Source: Opitutaceae bacterium (lineage in GTDB: Bacteria; Verrucomicrobiota; Verrucomicrobiia; Opitutales; Opitutaceae). Taken from it: DNA of 64,000 nt. The stretch is from assembly GCA_016711225.1 (NCBI GenBank), contig JADJTK010000019.1, positions 1 to 64,000 on the forward strand, written 5' to 3'. Below the pieces are notes generated by a model. The model was not told the origin of the DNA. It searched no databases and worked only from the letters and a program-made list of their open reading frames with translations. Shown here one piece after another: positions 1 through 9,800 of the stretch (its first letter is position 1; every line of letters starts with the position of its first letter). The position numbers and the translations under genes are program-made.

Positions 1-495
1 GGGCGTTGACGAGCGGGACGGTGCCGGCGGGGTTCCAGACGGCGATATCAAAGGGCTGGGCATTAAAGCTGCCGAACGAACCATATTGGTTGTTGCCTGC
101 GACGATGATGAGAAGCGGGACAACCCCATTGAAGAAGTCGCTGGGTGCGGGATCGACGAAGTCAGTCAAACGATCCTGGTCCGCATCGGCTTGGGTCGGA
201 GACGAACCGGCGACGGATTCCAGAATGTTGATCAGGCCGTCTTTGTCGGGATCGGCGGTGCCGTTGGCGGAAAGGTTGCCGAAATGGGTGCGCTCCCAGG
301 CATCGGGCAGTCCATCGCCATCGGTGTCGGAGGCGGAAATGATCGTGCGCAGAGGAACTACGGCCCAGAGACGGGCGGAAAGGGCGAGCTGGCTGGAGGT
401 GTTGCTGCCCCAAGTCCGCAGGGTGCCATCAGCCAAAACAGCGACGGAATGCGTGCCGCCGCCACGGAGCAGGCGAGCGGAGCCAAGGCGAGCCG
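1..495 (-). pseudogene. Out-of-frame C-terminal continuation of the RCC1 protein, cut by the window edge
   Basis: Reading the minus strand one base out of phase with the RCC1 frame gives a clean continuation: an RCC1-like GGGTHSVAVLADGT strand and WGSNTSSQL, then DTDGDGLPDAWERTHFGN and ADPDKDGLINILE. Those last two are the Asp-rich, Ca-binding (thrombospondin type 3-like) tail common in secreted verrucomicrobial and planctomycetal proteins. The frame stays open to base 1, so the true C-terminus is outside the window. The break lies near 495, where one extra base (or loss of two) separates the frames. It could be a recent mutation or a sequencing error. Confidence 0.7.
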
Positions 496-2486
496 AGGGC
501 AGTCGCCGTGTTGGCGTTGGGTGAGGTGCCGTCACCGAGCTGGCCGGACGCGTTGTAGCCCCACGCCCAAGCACTACCATCGGTCTTGATGGCGAAAGAA
601 TGAGTGGAGCCGGCGCCAAGAGAAACAACGTTAGACAGGCCGGAGACGACGACGGGCGCGGTGCGCTGGGAGGTCGTGGTATCGCCGAGCTGGCCGTACG
701 AGTTTTGGCCCCAAGCGCGGACTGTGCCATCAGAGCGCAAGGCCAAGGCATGATTCTGTCCGGCAACGACTGCGATGACCGAGGTCAAGCCGCCGCTGAT
801 CTGGACCGGGACGAGGCTCTGGGTGGTCGAAGCGATACCGAGCTGGCCGTAGGCGTTGTAGCCCCAGGCCCAAACGGTGCCGTCGGATTTAAGCGCGAGC
901 ACATGATAGTCTCCCGCCGTGATGGCCACGATGGAGGTCAACCCGGGGACTCGGACCGGGACCAGACTCTGGGTCGTCGTGCCATTGCCGAGCTGGCCAT
1001 AGGCGTTGTAGCCCCACGCCCACACGGTGCCGTCGGACTTGAGCGCCACGGACGAATAGATGCCACTAGCGACGGCGGAGACAGTGGTGAGAGTCGAGAT
1101 CGCGACCGGTGCCGTGCGCTGGGTTGTAGTGCCATCACCAAGCTGACCATAGCCGTTGTAGCCCCACGCACGCACGGTCCCGTTGGTGAGGACGGCGAGC
1201 GAGTGGTAGGCACCGGCACCAATCGCCGCGACGGAGCTCAGACCACCGACCTGTGCAGGGACTAGACTTTGAGTAGTCGACCCGATCCCGAGCTGACCGT
1301 AGGCGTTATAGCCCCAGGCCCAGACCGTGCGATCCGCACGCAAGGCCAAGGAATGGGAGGTGCCAACGGCGATGGTTGAGATGTCGGTCCAAGTGGTGGT
1401 CTGGATGGGAAACACGGACGCTGTTGCCGAAGATCCATCACCGAACTGGCCGTTGGCGTTGGTGCCAAAGCAGGCCACGGAACCATCGCTCTTAAGGAGC
1501 AGCGTGAAGGTGGAGCCGCCCGCTGCGGCAATGACGTTGGCGGTGGTGGCAATGGCGGTCGGAGTGTTGCGCTGGACGAGAGAGGAATCGCCGAGCTGGC
1601 CGGAGGAATTGAGCCCCCAAGCCCAGGCGGTACCAGCGGCCTTAACAGCGAGAGAGTGCGAGGTGCCGGCGCCGATGGCCACGACGCCGGTGAGGGATGG
1701 CACCACAACGGGGGCGGTGCGCTGGGTCGTTGTACCGTCGCCGAGCTGGCCATACACATTCTGGCCCCAGGCACGCACGGTGCCATCGGTGCGCAAGGCG
1801 AGCGAGTGACTCGAGCCGGCGACAATCGCGATGACAGAAGTCAGGCTGGTGATCTGGACCGGGACGAGGCTCTGTGTGGTGGAACCAGTGCCGAGCTGGC
1901 CATAGGCATTGTAGCCCCAAGCCCAGACGGTGCCATCGGATTTGAGCGCGAGGGAGTGGTACTCTCCGGCGGCGATGGCCACGACAGAAGACAGTCCCGA
2001 GACTTGAACGGGAACGCGGCTCTGGGTCGTCGAGCCGTTGCCGAGCTGACCGTTGCCGTTATAGCCCCAGGCCCAGACAGTGCCGTCGGACTTGAGCGCG
2101 AGGGAGGAATAGGTACCGGCGGCAACGGATACAACGTTCGTGAGCGTCGAGAGGGAGACCGGTGCCGTGCGCTGGGTGGTAGTCCCATCACCGAGCTGGC
2201 CGTACGAGTTCTGGCCCCAGGCGCGCACAGTACCGTCGTTGAGGACGGCGAGAGAGTGGGCGGATCCTGCGGAGAGGCTGGCGACATTGGTCAGACCCGG
2301 AATGACGATGGGGCTGGTGCGCGTGGTGGTGGTGCCATCGCCGAGCTGCCCGTTGGAATTCAACCCCCAGGCGGACACGGTGCCGTCGACCCTGAGTGCG
2401 AGAGCGAACGAGGCGCCGGCACGGATTTGCCCGGTGGCCGGGGTCGCGGCCTGGGCACCACTCCCAAAGGCGAGAAAGACGAACAA
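429..2486 (-). CDS. Secreted RCC1-repeat beta-propeller protein (frameshifted before its C-terminus)
   Basis: The protein begins with a hydrophobic signal-like segment (FVFLAFGSGAQA) and is then made of about 50-residue RCC1 repeats. I count 13 in-frame copies of the WGxNxxGQLGDG signature, each preceded by an LALKSDGTV-type strand. RCC1 repeats fold into seven-bladed propellers that act as binding scaffolds; the ligand is unknown. The frame ends in an arginine/proline-rich tail that is not RCC1-like. The RCC1 sequence resumes in another frame (next entry), giving a fourteenth repeat. The start is unsure: TTG at 2486 lies inside a hydrophobic run, with an in-frame stop at 2532-2534 and no ATG between. 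Confidence 0.8.
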   Translation of the reverse strand: MFVFLAFGSGAQAATPATGQIRAGASFALALRVDGTVSAWGLNSNGQLGDGTTTTRTSPIVIPGLTNVASLSAGSAHSLAVLNDGTVRAWGQNSYGQLGDGTTTQRTAPVSLSTLTNVVSVAAGTYSSLALKSDGTVWAWGYNGNGQLGNGSTTQSRVPVQVSGLSSVVAIAAGEYHSLALKSDGTVWAWGYNAYGQLGTGSTTQSLVPVQITSLTSVIAIVAGSSHSLALRTDGTVRAWGQNVYGQLGDGTTTQRTAPVVVPSLTGVVAIGAGTSHSLAVKAAGTAWAWGLNSSGQLGDSSLVQRNTPTAIATTANVIAAAGGSTFTLLLKSDGSVACFGTNANGQFGDGSSATASVFPIQTTTWTDISTIAVGTSHSLALRADRTVWAWGYNAYGQLGIGSTTQSLVPAQVGGLSSVAAIGAGAYHSLAVLTNGTVRAWGYNGYGQLGDGTTTQRTAPVAISTLTTVSAVASGIYSSVALKSDGTVWAWGYNAYGQLGNGTTTQSLVPVRVPGLTSIVAITAGDYHVLALKSDGTVWAWGYNAYGQLGIASTTQSLVPVQISGGLTSVIAVVAGQNHALALRSDGTVRAWGQNSYGQLGDTTTSQRTAPVVVSGLSNVVSLGAGSTHSFAIKTDGSAWAWGYNASGQLGDGTSPNANTATALGSPWLRSPAPWRRHAFRRCFG

Positions 2487-2927
2487 GGCCAGGACCGGAC
2501 AGCGGGTTTGAGGTGGCGACGCTGCGAAAGGTCAAGCCACGCCGAAATCGCACAGGACAGGACGGCTCGGTAAGTAGGCATAAGGGAAAAGGGGGCATTG
2601 GGACGCGACCGTCCGCATGCGAAAGTGTTTGGTTTGCACCCGACAGGCCAGCCCTCGCCAACCCGCCGGAGGTTCTCAACGGTGAGGCAGAAGGCCCTCC
2701 CGCCCCCACGCAAGGGCGAAGTCGTAAAAAATTACGAGCACGCAGTCGGCCCATCCTCACACCAGCGACAACGCGTCCTTGATTTAGCGTGCCGCCCCCT
2801 CCTCCCGATCGATTAGGCTTCTGTCGCCGCGAAGCCGGGATCGGGACGTCACAAACGCCGCCTACCGCGAATCCAGCCCCTTGCCTTGCACCGCCGCCGC
2901 GCGCAGGATCGCCGCAACCTCACCGCC
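2487..2927. other. Intergenic region between divergent genes
   Basis: About 440 bp separate the RCC1 gene from the small membrane protein, so promoters for both should lie here. I see no convincing gene. A short palindrome, CGTAA-AAAA-TTACG, sits at about 2733-2746 and could be an operator or a small hairpin. No clear -35/-10 pair stands out. Confidence 0.35.
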
Positions 2928-3299
2928 ATGCTCTGGCTGCTCGCTCTCACCCCGATCTTCCTCGTCTTCGAAGTCTGGCAACTCGTGCTGTGCGAGCGCT
3001 ACCTCGGGATCAAACAGCTCGCCGCCGGCCACGACCCACGCAGCCTGCCGATGACTGAACGCCTCGCCTTCTCCTGGGCGGCGTTCCTCTTCGTCTACTG
3101 GATCTGGATCGGGCTGGTCCTCGGCGGCCCCATCGGCCGCATCCAGGCGCTCTGCCTCTTCCTCGTCAGCCTCGGGGGCTTCGTGCTGCGGCGCAATTGC
3201 CCGCTCAAATGGGTGCTCGTCATCCTTACCTTCGAGGGCGCCGTGCGTATCGGAATGCTAGTTTCCATGGGCGGCGTGTTCTGGCGACGCCTGCACTGA
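2928..3299 (+). CDS. Small integral membrane protein of unknown function
   Basis: About 123 residues with four apparent hydrophobic segments: LWLLALTPIFLVFEVWQLVL at the N-terminus, then around AFSWAAFLFVYWIWIGLVLG, IQALCLFLVSLGGFVL and KWVLVILTFEGAVRIGMLV. The ATG at 2928 opens directly into the first segment; a TTG 42 bp upstream would only add an Arg-rich stretch. No domain is recognised. The gene stands alone: the next gene is convergent, nearly 400 bp away. Confidence 0.55.
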   Translation: MLWLLALTPIFLVFEVWQLVLCERYLGIKQLAAGHDPRSLPMTERLAFSWAAFLFVYWIWIGLVLGGPIGRIQALCLFLVSLGGFVLRRNCPLKWVLVILTFEGAVRIGMLVSMGGVFWRRLH

Positions 3300-3687
3300 G
3301 AGAGGGGTGGAGGTGCATTCGGCGCCCAACCACGTTGGGGGCAACGAGGTCAGGCGCGATTGAGGTCAACGGGAAGGCCGCCTCGCCCTACCGGTCCGCT
3401 CCCGGGCCCGCGTCGCACGCCCGGCGATTGGCAAAGCGTCCACATTCCCGCCCCGGCCGCACCAGCCCTTGGAGAAAAGGCAGCCTCGGCTCGCGGCACC
3501 AACCCCACCCCGGCTGGGCCGGCAACTCCTCGAAATGCACACAGTCGCAGTCGCACTCCTGCCAGTTGGTGGGATGGGCGCAAATCGATACAGGGCGCAA
3601 GGGCTTCGGTACTTCCATGGGCAAGGGCGCACCCTGCCCCACCCTTCACGAACAGGAAAACCAAAACGCGCAGTCTGGATCGTTCCC
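3300..3687. other. Intergenic region between convergent genes
   Basis: About 390 bp between two gene ends. The open frames here are mutually overlapping and proline/arginine-rich, typical of GC-rich non-coding DNA. I see no gene, RNA or clear hairpin. Confidence 0.4.
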
Positions 3688-4146
3688 TCACCCACCGACG
3701 ACCAACGCCCCGGACTCTTCGAAGGCAAACATCGGGCCCCACGCGATCTCCCAATGGTGACCGTCGGGATCGCGGAAATAGCCGCTATGCCCGCCCCAGA
3801 ATACATCCTGCGCCGGTTTCACGAGCGTCGCCCCGGCCTTCTCCGCCAAGGCGAGCACCTGCGCCACCGCCTCCTTCGTCCTCACATTGTGGGCGAGCGT
3901 GATGCCGCCAAAACCGGGGGTGCCGGGATCGATGTCCGGTCCGATGTCCTCCGCCAACGCCTTGCGCGGGTAGACGGCGAGTCGCGCGCCTCCCGTCTGG
4001 AAAAACGCGATGCCTTCGCCGTTCTTGTAGGAAGTCGGGAAACCGAGCCCGTCGCGGTAAAAGCGCACGGCGCGCCCGAGATCGGCGACTCCGAGTGTGA
4101 TGATACTGATACGGGGCTCCATGATGGTCTGTGCGGTTTGTGCCAT
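3688..4146 (-). CDS. VOC (glyoxalase/bleomycin-resistance) family protein
   Basis: A 152-residue vicinal-oxygen-chelate fold protein. The family pattern is visible: ISIITLGVADLGRAVRFYRDGLG at the N-terminus (first beta-alpha-beta unit) and GHSGYFRDPDGHHWEIAW near the end (second unit, with its metal-ligand Glu in HHWEIAW). Family members bind a divalent metal and act as lyases, dioxygenases or antibiotic-binding proteins; the substrate cannot be told here. It lies 49 bp downstream of an AraC-type regulator on the same strand, so the two are probably co-transcribed. A second ATG nine codons in is an equally possible start. Confidence 0.85.
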   Translation of the reverse strand: MAQTAQTIMEPRISIITLGVADLGRAVRFYRDGLGFPTSYKNGEGIAFFQTGGARLAVYPRKALAEDIGPDIDPGTPGFGGITLAHNVRTKEAVAQVLALAEKAGATLVKPAQDVFWGGHSGYFRDPDGHHWEIAWGPMFAFEESGALVVGG

Positions 4147-4195
4147 GCCCCCATCCTAGCCGATCGCGACCCGGACGGATTGGAGAAATGGAAAC

Positions 4196-4984
4196 TCAGT
4201 CCCGGGTGAAATACGCCGTCGGCGTCACCCCGGCGAACTCGGTGAACTCGTGGATGAAGTGCGACTGATCGTAGTAGCCGTGCGCCGCCGCGGCGTCGGC
4301 CCAACCATGCGTCGCGCTGGCCTCCACCCGTGCAATGATCGCGGAGAAGCGCTCGATGCGCGCCAGCAGTTTCGGCGCGATACCGACATGCTCGTCGAAC
4401 AAGCGCACCAAGTACTGGCGCGAAAACCCTGTGCGTTTGGCCAAGGCGCCGACGCGCAACTGCCCAGCCTCGGCGACGATTAAGCCAGCCGCGCCCAACG
4501 CGCAGCGCGCCGCCGACGCCAGCGGCTTTCGCCGCCGCAGCAGCAACGCCTCGATCACCGCAATCCTTCCGCGCGGCGAGTCGGCCTCGATGAGCCGCTG
4601 CGCAAGCTCCCTCGCGTCGGGTCCCCAAAAATCCGCCAGTGGGATGGCGCGATCCGTCAACTCCCGCGCCGGCACACGGAAAAACGACGACGCCCCTCCA
4701 GGATTGAAACGTACGCCCAGCACCTCGGTCGCAACCGCCGCCACATGTGGCAGCGCCTGTGTCATCATCCCCACCACTCGAAGGGATAGTCCGCCGGCGA
4801 GAGCGCGCCGGCCTCCACGCCCCAGCTCGTAATCGACCACGACGTCCGTGCAGCCATCGGGCAACACGCGGCGCCACGGTGGCACTGCCGCTCCGCAGGG
4901 CGGCAACACCGCGCGCCAACCACAGCGCACCTCGGGGCGCAGCCCCGGATGCGGCGGAAACTCCTCGTAGAGGAAATCAGGCAT
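4196..4984 (-). CDS. AraC-family transcriptional regulator
   Basis: A 262-residue regulator. The last ~100 residues carry the AraC double helix-turn-helix: LRVGALAKRTGFSRQYLVRLF followed by HGYYDQSHFIHEFTEFAGVTPTAY, which matches the family signature. The N-terminal part (PDGCTDVVVDYELG, GVRFNPGGASSFF) resembles the DUF6597-type sensor domain of regulators that respond to small molecules. It is probably transcribed together with the VOC gene just downstream, suggesting regulator and effector of one small response. The ligand is unknown. Confidence 0.88.
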   Translation of the reverse strand: MPDFLYEEFPPHPGLRPEVRCGWRAVLPPCGAAVPPWRRVLPDGCTDVVVDYELGRGGRRALAGGLSLRVVGMMTQALPHVAAVATEVLGVRFNPGGASSFFRVPARELTDRAIPLADFWGPDARELAQRLIEADSPRGRIAVIEALLLRRRKPLASAARCALGAAGLIVAEAGQLRVGALAKRTGFSRQYLVRLFDEHVGIAPKLLARIERFSAIIARVEASATHGWADAAAAHGYYDQSHFIHEFTEFAGVTPTAYFTRD

Positions 4985-5031
4985 CCGAATTCATACCGGA
5001 CAGGATTAAGACGCCCTACATCACCAGCGCC

Positions 5032-5481
5032 TCAGGCCTGCGCGAGGCAGTGCTGGGCAAACGCCTTGATGCGCTGACGCATGCTGGCGAGTCCGTTGGC
5101 CCGATTGGGCGAGAGTACCTGCGTGATCCCGACCTCGGCGAGAAAGTCCGGCTCCATCGCGATGATTTCGGCAGGGGTCTCCCCGCTGTAGAAACCGCAC
5201 ATCACCGCCGCGATACCCTTGGTAATCAACGCATCGGCATCCATCCCGTAGTAACAGCGCCCGTCGCGATATTCCGGCACCAGCCACAACTGCGACACGC
5301 AACCGGGCAGCAGCCGCTCGTCGGTCTTGAACCGCGACTCCAGCGGCGGGAACGCCCGTCCCCGCGATAGCAGGTAGGCCAAGCGCTCCTCCCCGTCGGG
5401 GAGAAGTCCGATCGTTTCGACAAGGTCGGCGCGTTTTTGCTGGAGGCTCATGCGGTGGGCGATGGCGGCGTTCGTGTTCAT
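5032..5481 (-). CDS. sufE: SufE family sulfur-acceptor protein
   Basis: About 149 residues matching SufE, which accepts persulfide sulfur from the cysteine desulfurase SufS for Fe-S cluster assembly. The key motif is LLPGCVSQLWLVPEYRDG with the acceptor cysteine at residue 61. The C-terminal NRANGLASMRQRIKAFA is also typical. I use the ATG at 5481 (MNTNAAIAHRMS); the longer frame upstream adds a basic, low-complexity leader unlike SufE. No sufS or other suf gene is nearby, so it is an isolated copy. Confidence 0.9.
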   Translation of the reverse strand: MNTNAAIAHRMSLQQKRADLVETIGLLPDGEERLAYLLSRGRAFPPLESRFKTDERLLPGCVSQLWLVPEYRDGRCYYGMDADALITKGIAAVMCGFYSGETPAEIIAMEPDFLAEVGITQVLSPNRANGLASMRQRIKAFAQHCLAQA

Positions 5482-5789
5482 GCAAACGCCACCAGAGCAC
5501 GAAACGGCCCAACCCACCCCGGCGTCAAGCGCGCGGGCAACCGGAGGTGGACCTGATCTCTGGACGCTCGACCGTAAGCTCGCCCTTGCTTGAACGTTCC
5601 ACACCGCATCCGACCTCGGCACTCACGCGGGCCCGCGTTGAGCGCCGCGAAACACAGCGCGGATGTCCGAGCCAGAAGGCAGAACCGCTGCGGTTCTGCC
5701 CATAGTCCGGATCGAGCGCCACAGGCGAGCGGAGGAGACGCTGCCAGGTAGTGATGCCGCAGACCGCCAAGACGTATGAACGATCCGGA
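5482..5789. other. Intergenic region holding a dispersed repeat element
   Basis: No gene seen. The stretch is dominated by one full copy of the TAGTCCGGATCGAG element (5680-5745, listed separately). A terminal piece of the same element in opposite orientation, CGATCCGGACTA, ends at 5792 and contributes the stop codon of the next gene. Confidence 0.5.
5680..5745 (+). repeat. Dispersed TAGTCCGGATCGAG element, copy A
   Basis: It begins with a palindrome, CAGAACCGCTGCGGTTCTG, and continues with CCATAGTCCGGATCGAGCG, then an acaggcgagcggaggagacg block. The same order and nearly the same bases occur on the minus strand at 13738-13802, and the second half recurs at 26880-26922. It looks like a REP/MITE-like non-coding element. 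Confidence 0.7.
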
Positions 5790-6227
5790 CTAGTGGCTCT
5801 CGCAGGTGCAGGCGTATTCGGGGCGATCACAGCCGGCGCAGTTCCCCAGATTGAGGTCGATGCGGAAGTTCTGCGGCTTCGCCTCGGCCGAGGCGCGCAC
5901 CTGTACGACCACGCGGTAGGGTCCGCCCGAGGGCAGGACCTCCTTCGTCACAAAACCAAACTCGGCCCGCTCCACTTCCAGTTTCACGCGTCCGGCGGCG
6001 GGTTCGGCCGTCACCGCCACCACCTGCGCGGCCGGCGCTACCGGCTTAAGCGCTGCATCGTAGAAGCGGATCTCCGCCTTGCCGGCGGCATTGACAACAA
6101 ACTCGGCCCGGGCCGGTTCGGTTTCCAGGAGCCGCCCGCCGGCCGGGCCGGCCACGGGCTTCTCCGCCCGAAGCACGGCGGTAGAGAACAGGGCGAAGGC
6201 GATGAACAACAGTGTCTTGGTCTTCAT
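5790..6227 (-). CDS. Secreted protein with Cys-rich C-terminus, last gene of the metal-efflux operon
   Basis: 145 residues with a clear signal peptide (MKTKTLLFIAFALFSTAVLRAE). The mature part is Ala/Val/Glu-rich, probably beta-stranded, and ends in a cysteine cluster, NCAGCDRPEYACTCESH (CxxC then CxC plus His), suited to binding a soft metal. I do not recognise a family. It lies 9 bp after the preceding secreted protein and downstream of the CusA-like pump, so a periplasmic metal-binding role is inferred only. Its TAG stop is the end of a TAGTCCGGATCG repeat. Confidence 0.65.
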   Translation of the reverse strand: MKTKTLLFIAFALFSTAVLRAEKPVAGPAGGRLLETEPARAEFVVNAAGKAEIRFYDAALKPVAPAAQVVAVTAEPAAGRVKLEVERAEFGFVTKEVLPSGGPYRVVVQVRASAEAKPQNFRIDLNLGNCAGCDRPEYACTCESH

Positions 6228-6236
6228 AGGTGGGGA

Positions 6237-6635
6237 TCAGGGTTGGTGACTTGCGTGATCATGCGCGCGCACCTCAATGCGAGCGGCGGAGAACGAAGCA
6301 GAATCGAGGGACAGCTCGTAGCGCGAATGCGGCCGTGGAGCCCGGGGCCGCAGGCGCAGCGTCGCCGCCTTCAGCGGCACCTCGGTCGTCGCCAGCCACG
6401 CACCGGAGGCGTCCAGCGAAACCACGTCGAGATGCGTCGCCTGGCGCGCCTGCCCTCCGCGCCGCGGCGCCACGCAACCCGCGAGCCGCCACGCGCCATC
6501 CTCGAACTTCAGTTGCGGCTGGTGCACCTCCATTGCGGGTGAGGAAACGGCGACAACCGCCGGCGTAGCCACGGCGGCACATGCGAGTGCCGACGCGCTC
6601 GCGACAACAACAAACAAGAACGTGGCGGTCTTCAT
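6237..6635 (-). CDS. Small secreted protein of the metal-efflux operon
   Basis: 132 residues starting at the ATG at 6635, which opens a signal peptide (MKTATFLFVVVASASALACA). The remainder has no recognised domain and has one cysteine (AGCVAPRRGG). The C-terminal part (SRYELSLDSASFSAARIEVR) looks beta-stranded and ends in HDHASH. The longer upstream frame is Arg/Pro-rich and non-native. Same strand as the pump genes, 200 bp after cusA-like and 9 bp before the Cys-rich protein; probably an accessory periplasmic factor. Confidence 0.55.
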   Translation of the reverse strand: MKTATFLFVVVASASALACAAVATPAVVAVSSPAMEVHQPQLKFEDGAWRLAGCVAPRRGGQARQATHLDVVSLDASGAWLATTEVPLKAATLRLRPRAPRPHSRYELSLDSASFSAARIEVRAHDHASHQP

Positions 6636-6696
6636 CGATGGAGTGATTCGCGGTCTTGGCTTCGGGAAAACGTTGCGGTCGCGGGCTCGATCCACG

Positions 6697-6722
6697 CCCC
6701 GCTTGGGGGCAAGCGGGGCCAC
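6697..6722. repeat. GC-rich inverted repeat after the CusA-like gene
   Basis: GCCCCGCTTG-GGGG-CAAGCGGGGC, a near-perfect hairpin in the 200-bp gap behind the RND pump gene. There is no T-run, so a REP-type element or transcript-stabilising hairpin fits better than a terminator. Confidence 0.5.
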
Positions 6723-6834
6723 CCCCGCCCGGCCTGCAACAGTTGGTTGGCGCCCTTACGGGTGCAGGCGGACCGGGTTGCCCTCAACACGATCGTGCGC
6801 TCCGTCGTGGCGGGATACTGGCGAGCACTCGCAC

Positions 6835-9800
6835 TCATCGTCCGCGCCCCTCCGCCCTCGGCTTCCGCCGCCAGGACTCGACAAGGTCGTAGAGGACCGG
6901 AAGCACAACGAGAGTGAGAAAAGTCGATGTGATGACGCCGCCGATCACCACCGTCGCCAGCGGCCGTTGCACCTCCGCGCCCGGGCCCGTCGCCAGCGCC
7001 ATCGGCACAAAGCCCAGCGAGGCCACGAGGGCGGTCATGAGCTTGGGGCGCAACCGTGTGAGCGTGCCCTCGACCACCGCCGCCCGTAGCGGCCGGCCGG
7101 AGCCGCGGAGCTGGTTGATGTAGCTGATCAGCATAATGCCGTTGAGCACCGCGATGCCGGCCAGCGCGATGAAGCCCACCGCCGCCGAGATCGTGAACGG
7201 CAACCCGCGCAACTCGAGCGCGAGCACCCCGCCCGCCGCCGCGAGCGGTACACTCGCGAAGATCAACGCCGCCTGCCGCGCGCTGCCGAAGCTCGCGTAG
7301 GTGAGCACGAAGATCAGCGCCAGTGCCACCGGCACCACCACCGTGAGCCTTTCGCGCGCCGCCTGCAGGTTCTCGAACTGGCCCCCGAACTGGAAGTAGT
7401 AGCCGGTGGGAAACTTCACGACCGCGCGCAGCTTCGCCGCCGCCGCGCGCACAAATCCGTCGGTGTCGCGCCCTCGCACATTGACGAGGATCGATACTCG
7501 CCGCTGCGTATCCTCCCGGGCGATCAGCCCCACTCGATCGGCCACCTGCAGCTCGGCGATCTGGCCGAGCGGCACCTGCACGGCGGCGTCCTCGCCCGTG
7601 CGCACGGGCAGCTCCCGCAACGCCGCCAGATCGAGGCGCGCCGCCTCCGGCAGGCGCACGACGACATCGAACCGCCGGCTGCCCTCGACCAACGACCCCG
7701 CCTCCTCGCCGGCCAACGCCGTGGCGACCACCCCGTTGATCTCGTCGGCGTGAAGATTGAGGCGGCGCAACGCGTCGCGCTTCGGCGTAATCTCCAGCAT
7801 CGGCAACCGCCCGAGCGCGTCGAACTCCACATCGCCCCCGCCGGGGATGGCGCGCAGCACATCGCGGCACTCGATGGCAAGGCGTTCCAGTTCGGCAAAA
7901 TCGTCGCCGTAGATCTTCAACGTGAGATCCGCGCGAGCACCGGCCATCATCTCATTGAAACGCAGCTGTACCGGCTGCGTGAACATATGTGCCTGCCCCG
8001 GAATGGTCGCCGCGAGTTCCGCCCGCATCCGATCGACCAGCTCGGCCTTGGTGATCCGGCGGCCGTCGACCTCGCGCCAGCGCTCCCGCGGGTGCAGCGA
8101 GACGTAGGTATCGGAGGTATTCGGCCCCATCGGATCCATCGCGATTTCCGCGGTGCCGAGCCGGGCGAAAAGATGCGAGATCTCGGGAAATCTCTCGCGC
8201 AGCAGCCGCTCGGTGCGCCGCTGCATCTCGATCGAGTCCGCCAGGCCCACGCTGTTGCCACGGATCATCTGGATCGCAAGCGCGCCCTCGTCGAGCTGGG
8301 GGAGAAATTCAGCGCCCAACCGGGTGAAGCGCCACCCCGCAAAGGCAAAAAGCGCCACCGCGCCCAGCAACACCACGGCACGCCGCCGTAACGCCCACGC
8401 GAGGAGCGGCGAGTACACCGCTTTCGCCGCGCGCACGATCCGGCCGTCGTGCTCCTCCAGCCGGCCGCGCAGCAACCAGGAACAGAGCACAGGCATGAGC
8501 GTCAACGCCAGGGCGAGCGCACCGCCCAGCGCGAGCATCACCGCGATGGCCATCGGCCGGAACATCTTCCCCTCGATGCCGGTAAGCGCGAGCACCGGCG
8601 CGTACACCACCGTGATGATGAGCACACCGAAGAACATCGGCCGCGCGACCTCGCGCGCCGCCGTCCGCACCTCACGCAGCCGCTCCTCAGCGGTGAGCGC
8701 ACGGCCGAGCACGCGTTGGCGCTCGGCAAGATGCCGCAGAATGTTTTCCACCATCACCACCGCGCCGTCGACGATCAGGCCGAAGTCGATCGCTCCGAGG
8801 CTCATCAGGTTCGCGCTCCATCTTCCCTGCACGAGGCCCGTGAGCAGAAAGAGGAACGAGAGCGGGATCGCCAAGGCCACCACCGCTGCCGCCCGCCAGT
8901 TGCCCAGCACTGCAAAGAGGATCGCCGCCACCAGCAGCGCGCCCTCGAAGAGATTCTCCCGCACGGTAGCGATCGTCGCGTTCACGAGATCCGAGCGGTC
9001 ATACACGACCCGGATCTCCATGCCCGGCGGCAGCTTGGCGGTGATCTCGCGCAAGCGCGCCACCACCGCCTCGGCCACCAGCCGGCTGTTCTCGCCGGCC
9101 AGCATGATCGCCGCGCCGGTCACCGTCTCCTCGCCATCCTCGGTCGAGGCGCCCGTGCGCACTGCCGAGCCCACGGCCACCGTCGCCAGATCTCCGATCA
9201 GCAACGGCTCCACCCCGCCGGCGAACTTCACCGGTAGGCGCGCCAGGTCCGCCGCGGACTTCGCCCGGGTGTCGGCGCGCACCACCACCGCCTCGCCCCC
9301 GAGCTCGAGCACGCCGCCGCCCGCGTTGGCGGTGCTCTTGCGCACCACCTCGACGAGCTGCGCAAAACTCACCCCCGCCGCGGCCAGCTTCGCCGGATCG
9401 GGCTCGACCACGATCTGCTTCTCGTAACCGCCAATCGCGTTCACCTCCGCCAGGCCCGGAGTGGCCCGCAGGAGCGGCTTCACCAGGAAGTCGTGCGTGA
9501 GCCGCAGCTCGCGCAACTGCTCCGCGCGGTCGGCCGGCCGCTGCGTTGCGCCGGCGCCGTAGCGCACCGTGTAGTAGACGATCTCACCCAGGCCGGTCGC
9601 GATCGGTGCGAGCACGGGCGACACCTCCGGAGGCAACGCGTCGCGCACATGGGCCAGGCGCTCATTGACGAGCTGGCGCAACAGGTAGAGGTCGGACCCG
9701 TCGCGGAAATTCATCGTGATCTGCGAGAGCCCGAACTTGGAGAGCGAGCGCAGCTCGGTCATCCCGGGCAGTCCCGCCATCTCCATTTCGATGGGCACCG

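Noticed and set aside
1656..2573. A 305-codon plus-strand frame with regular repeats
   Set aside because: Its periodicity is the antisense image of the RCC1 repeats.
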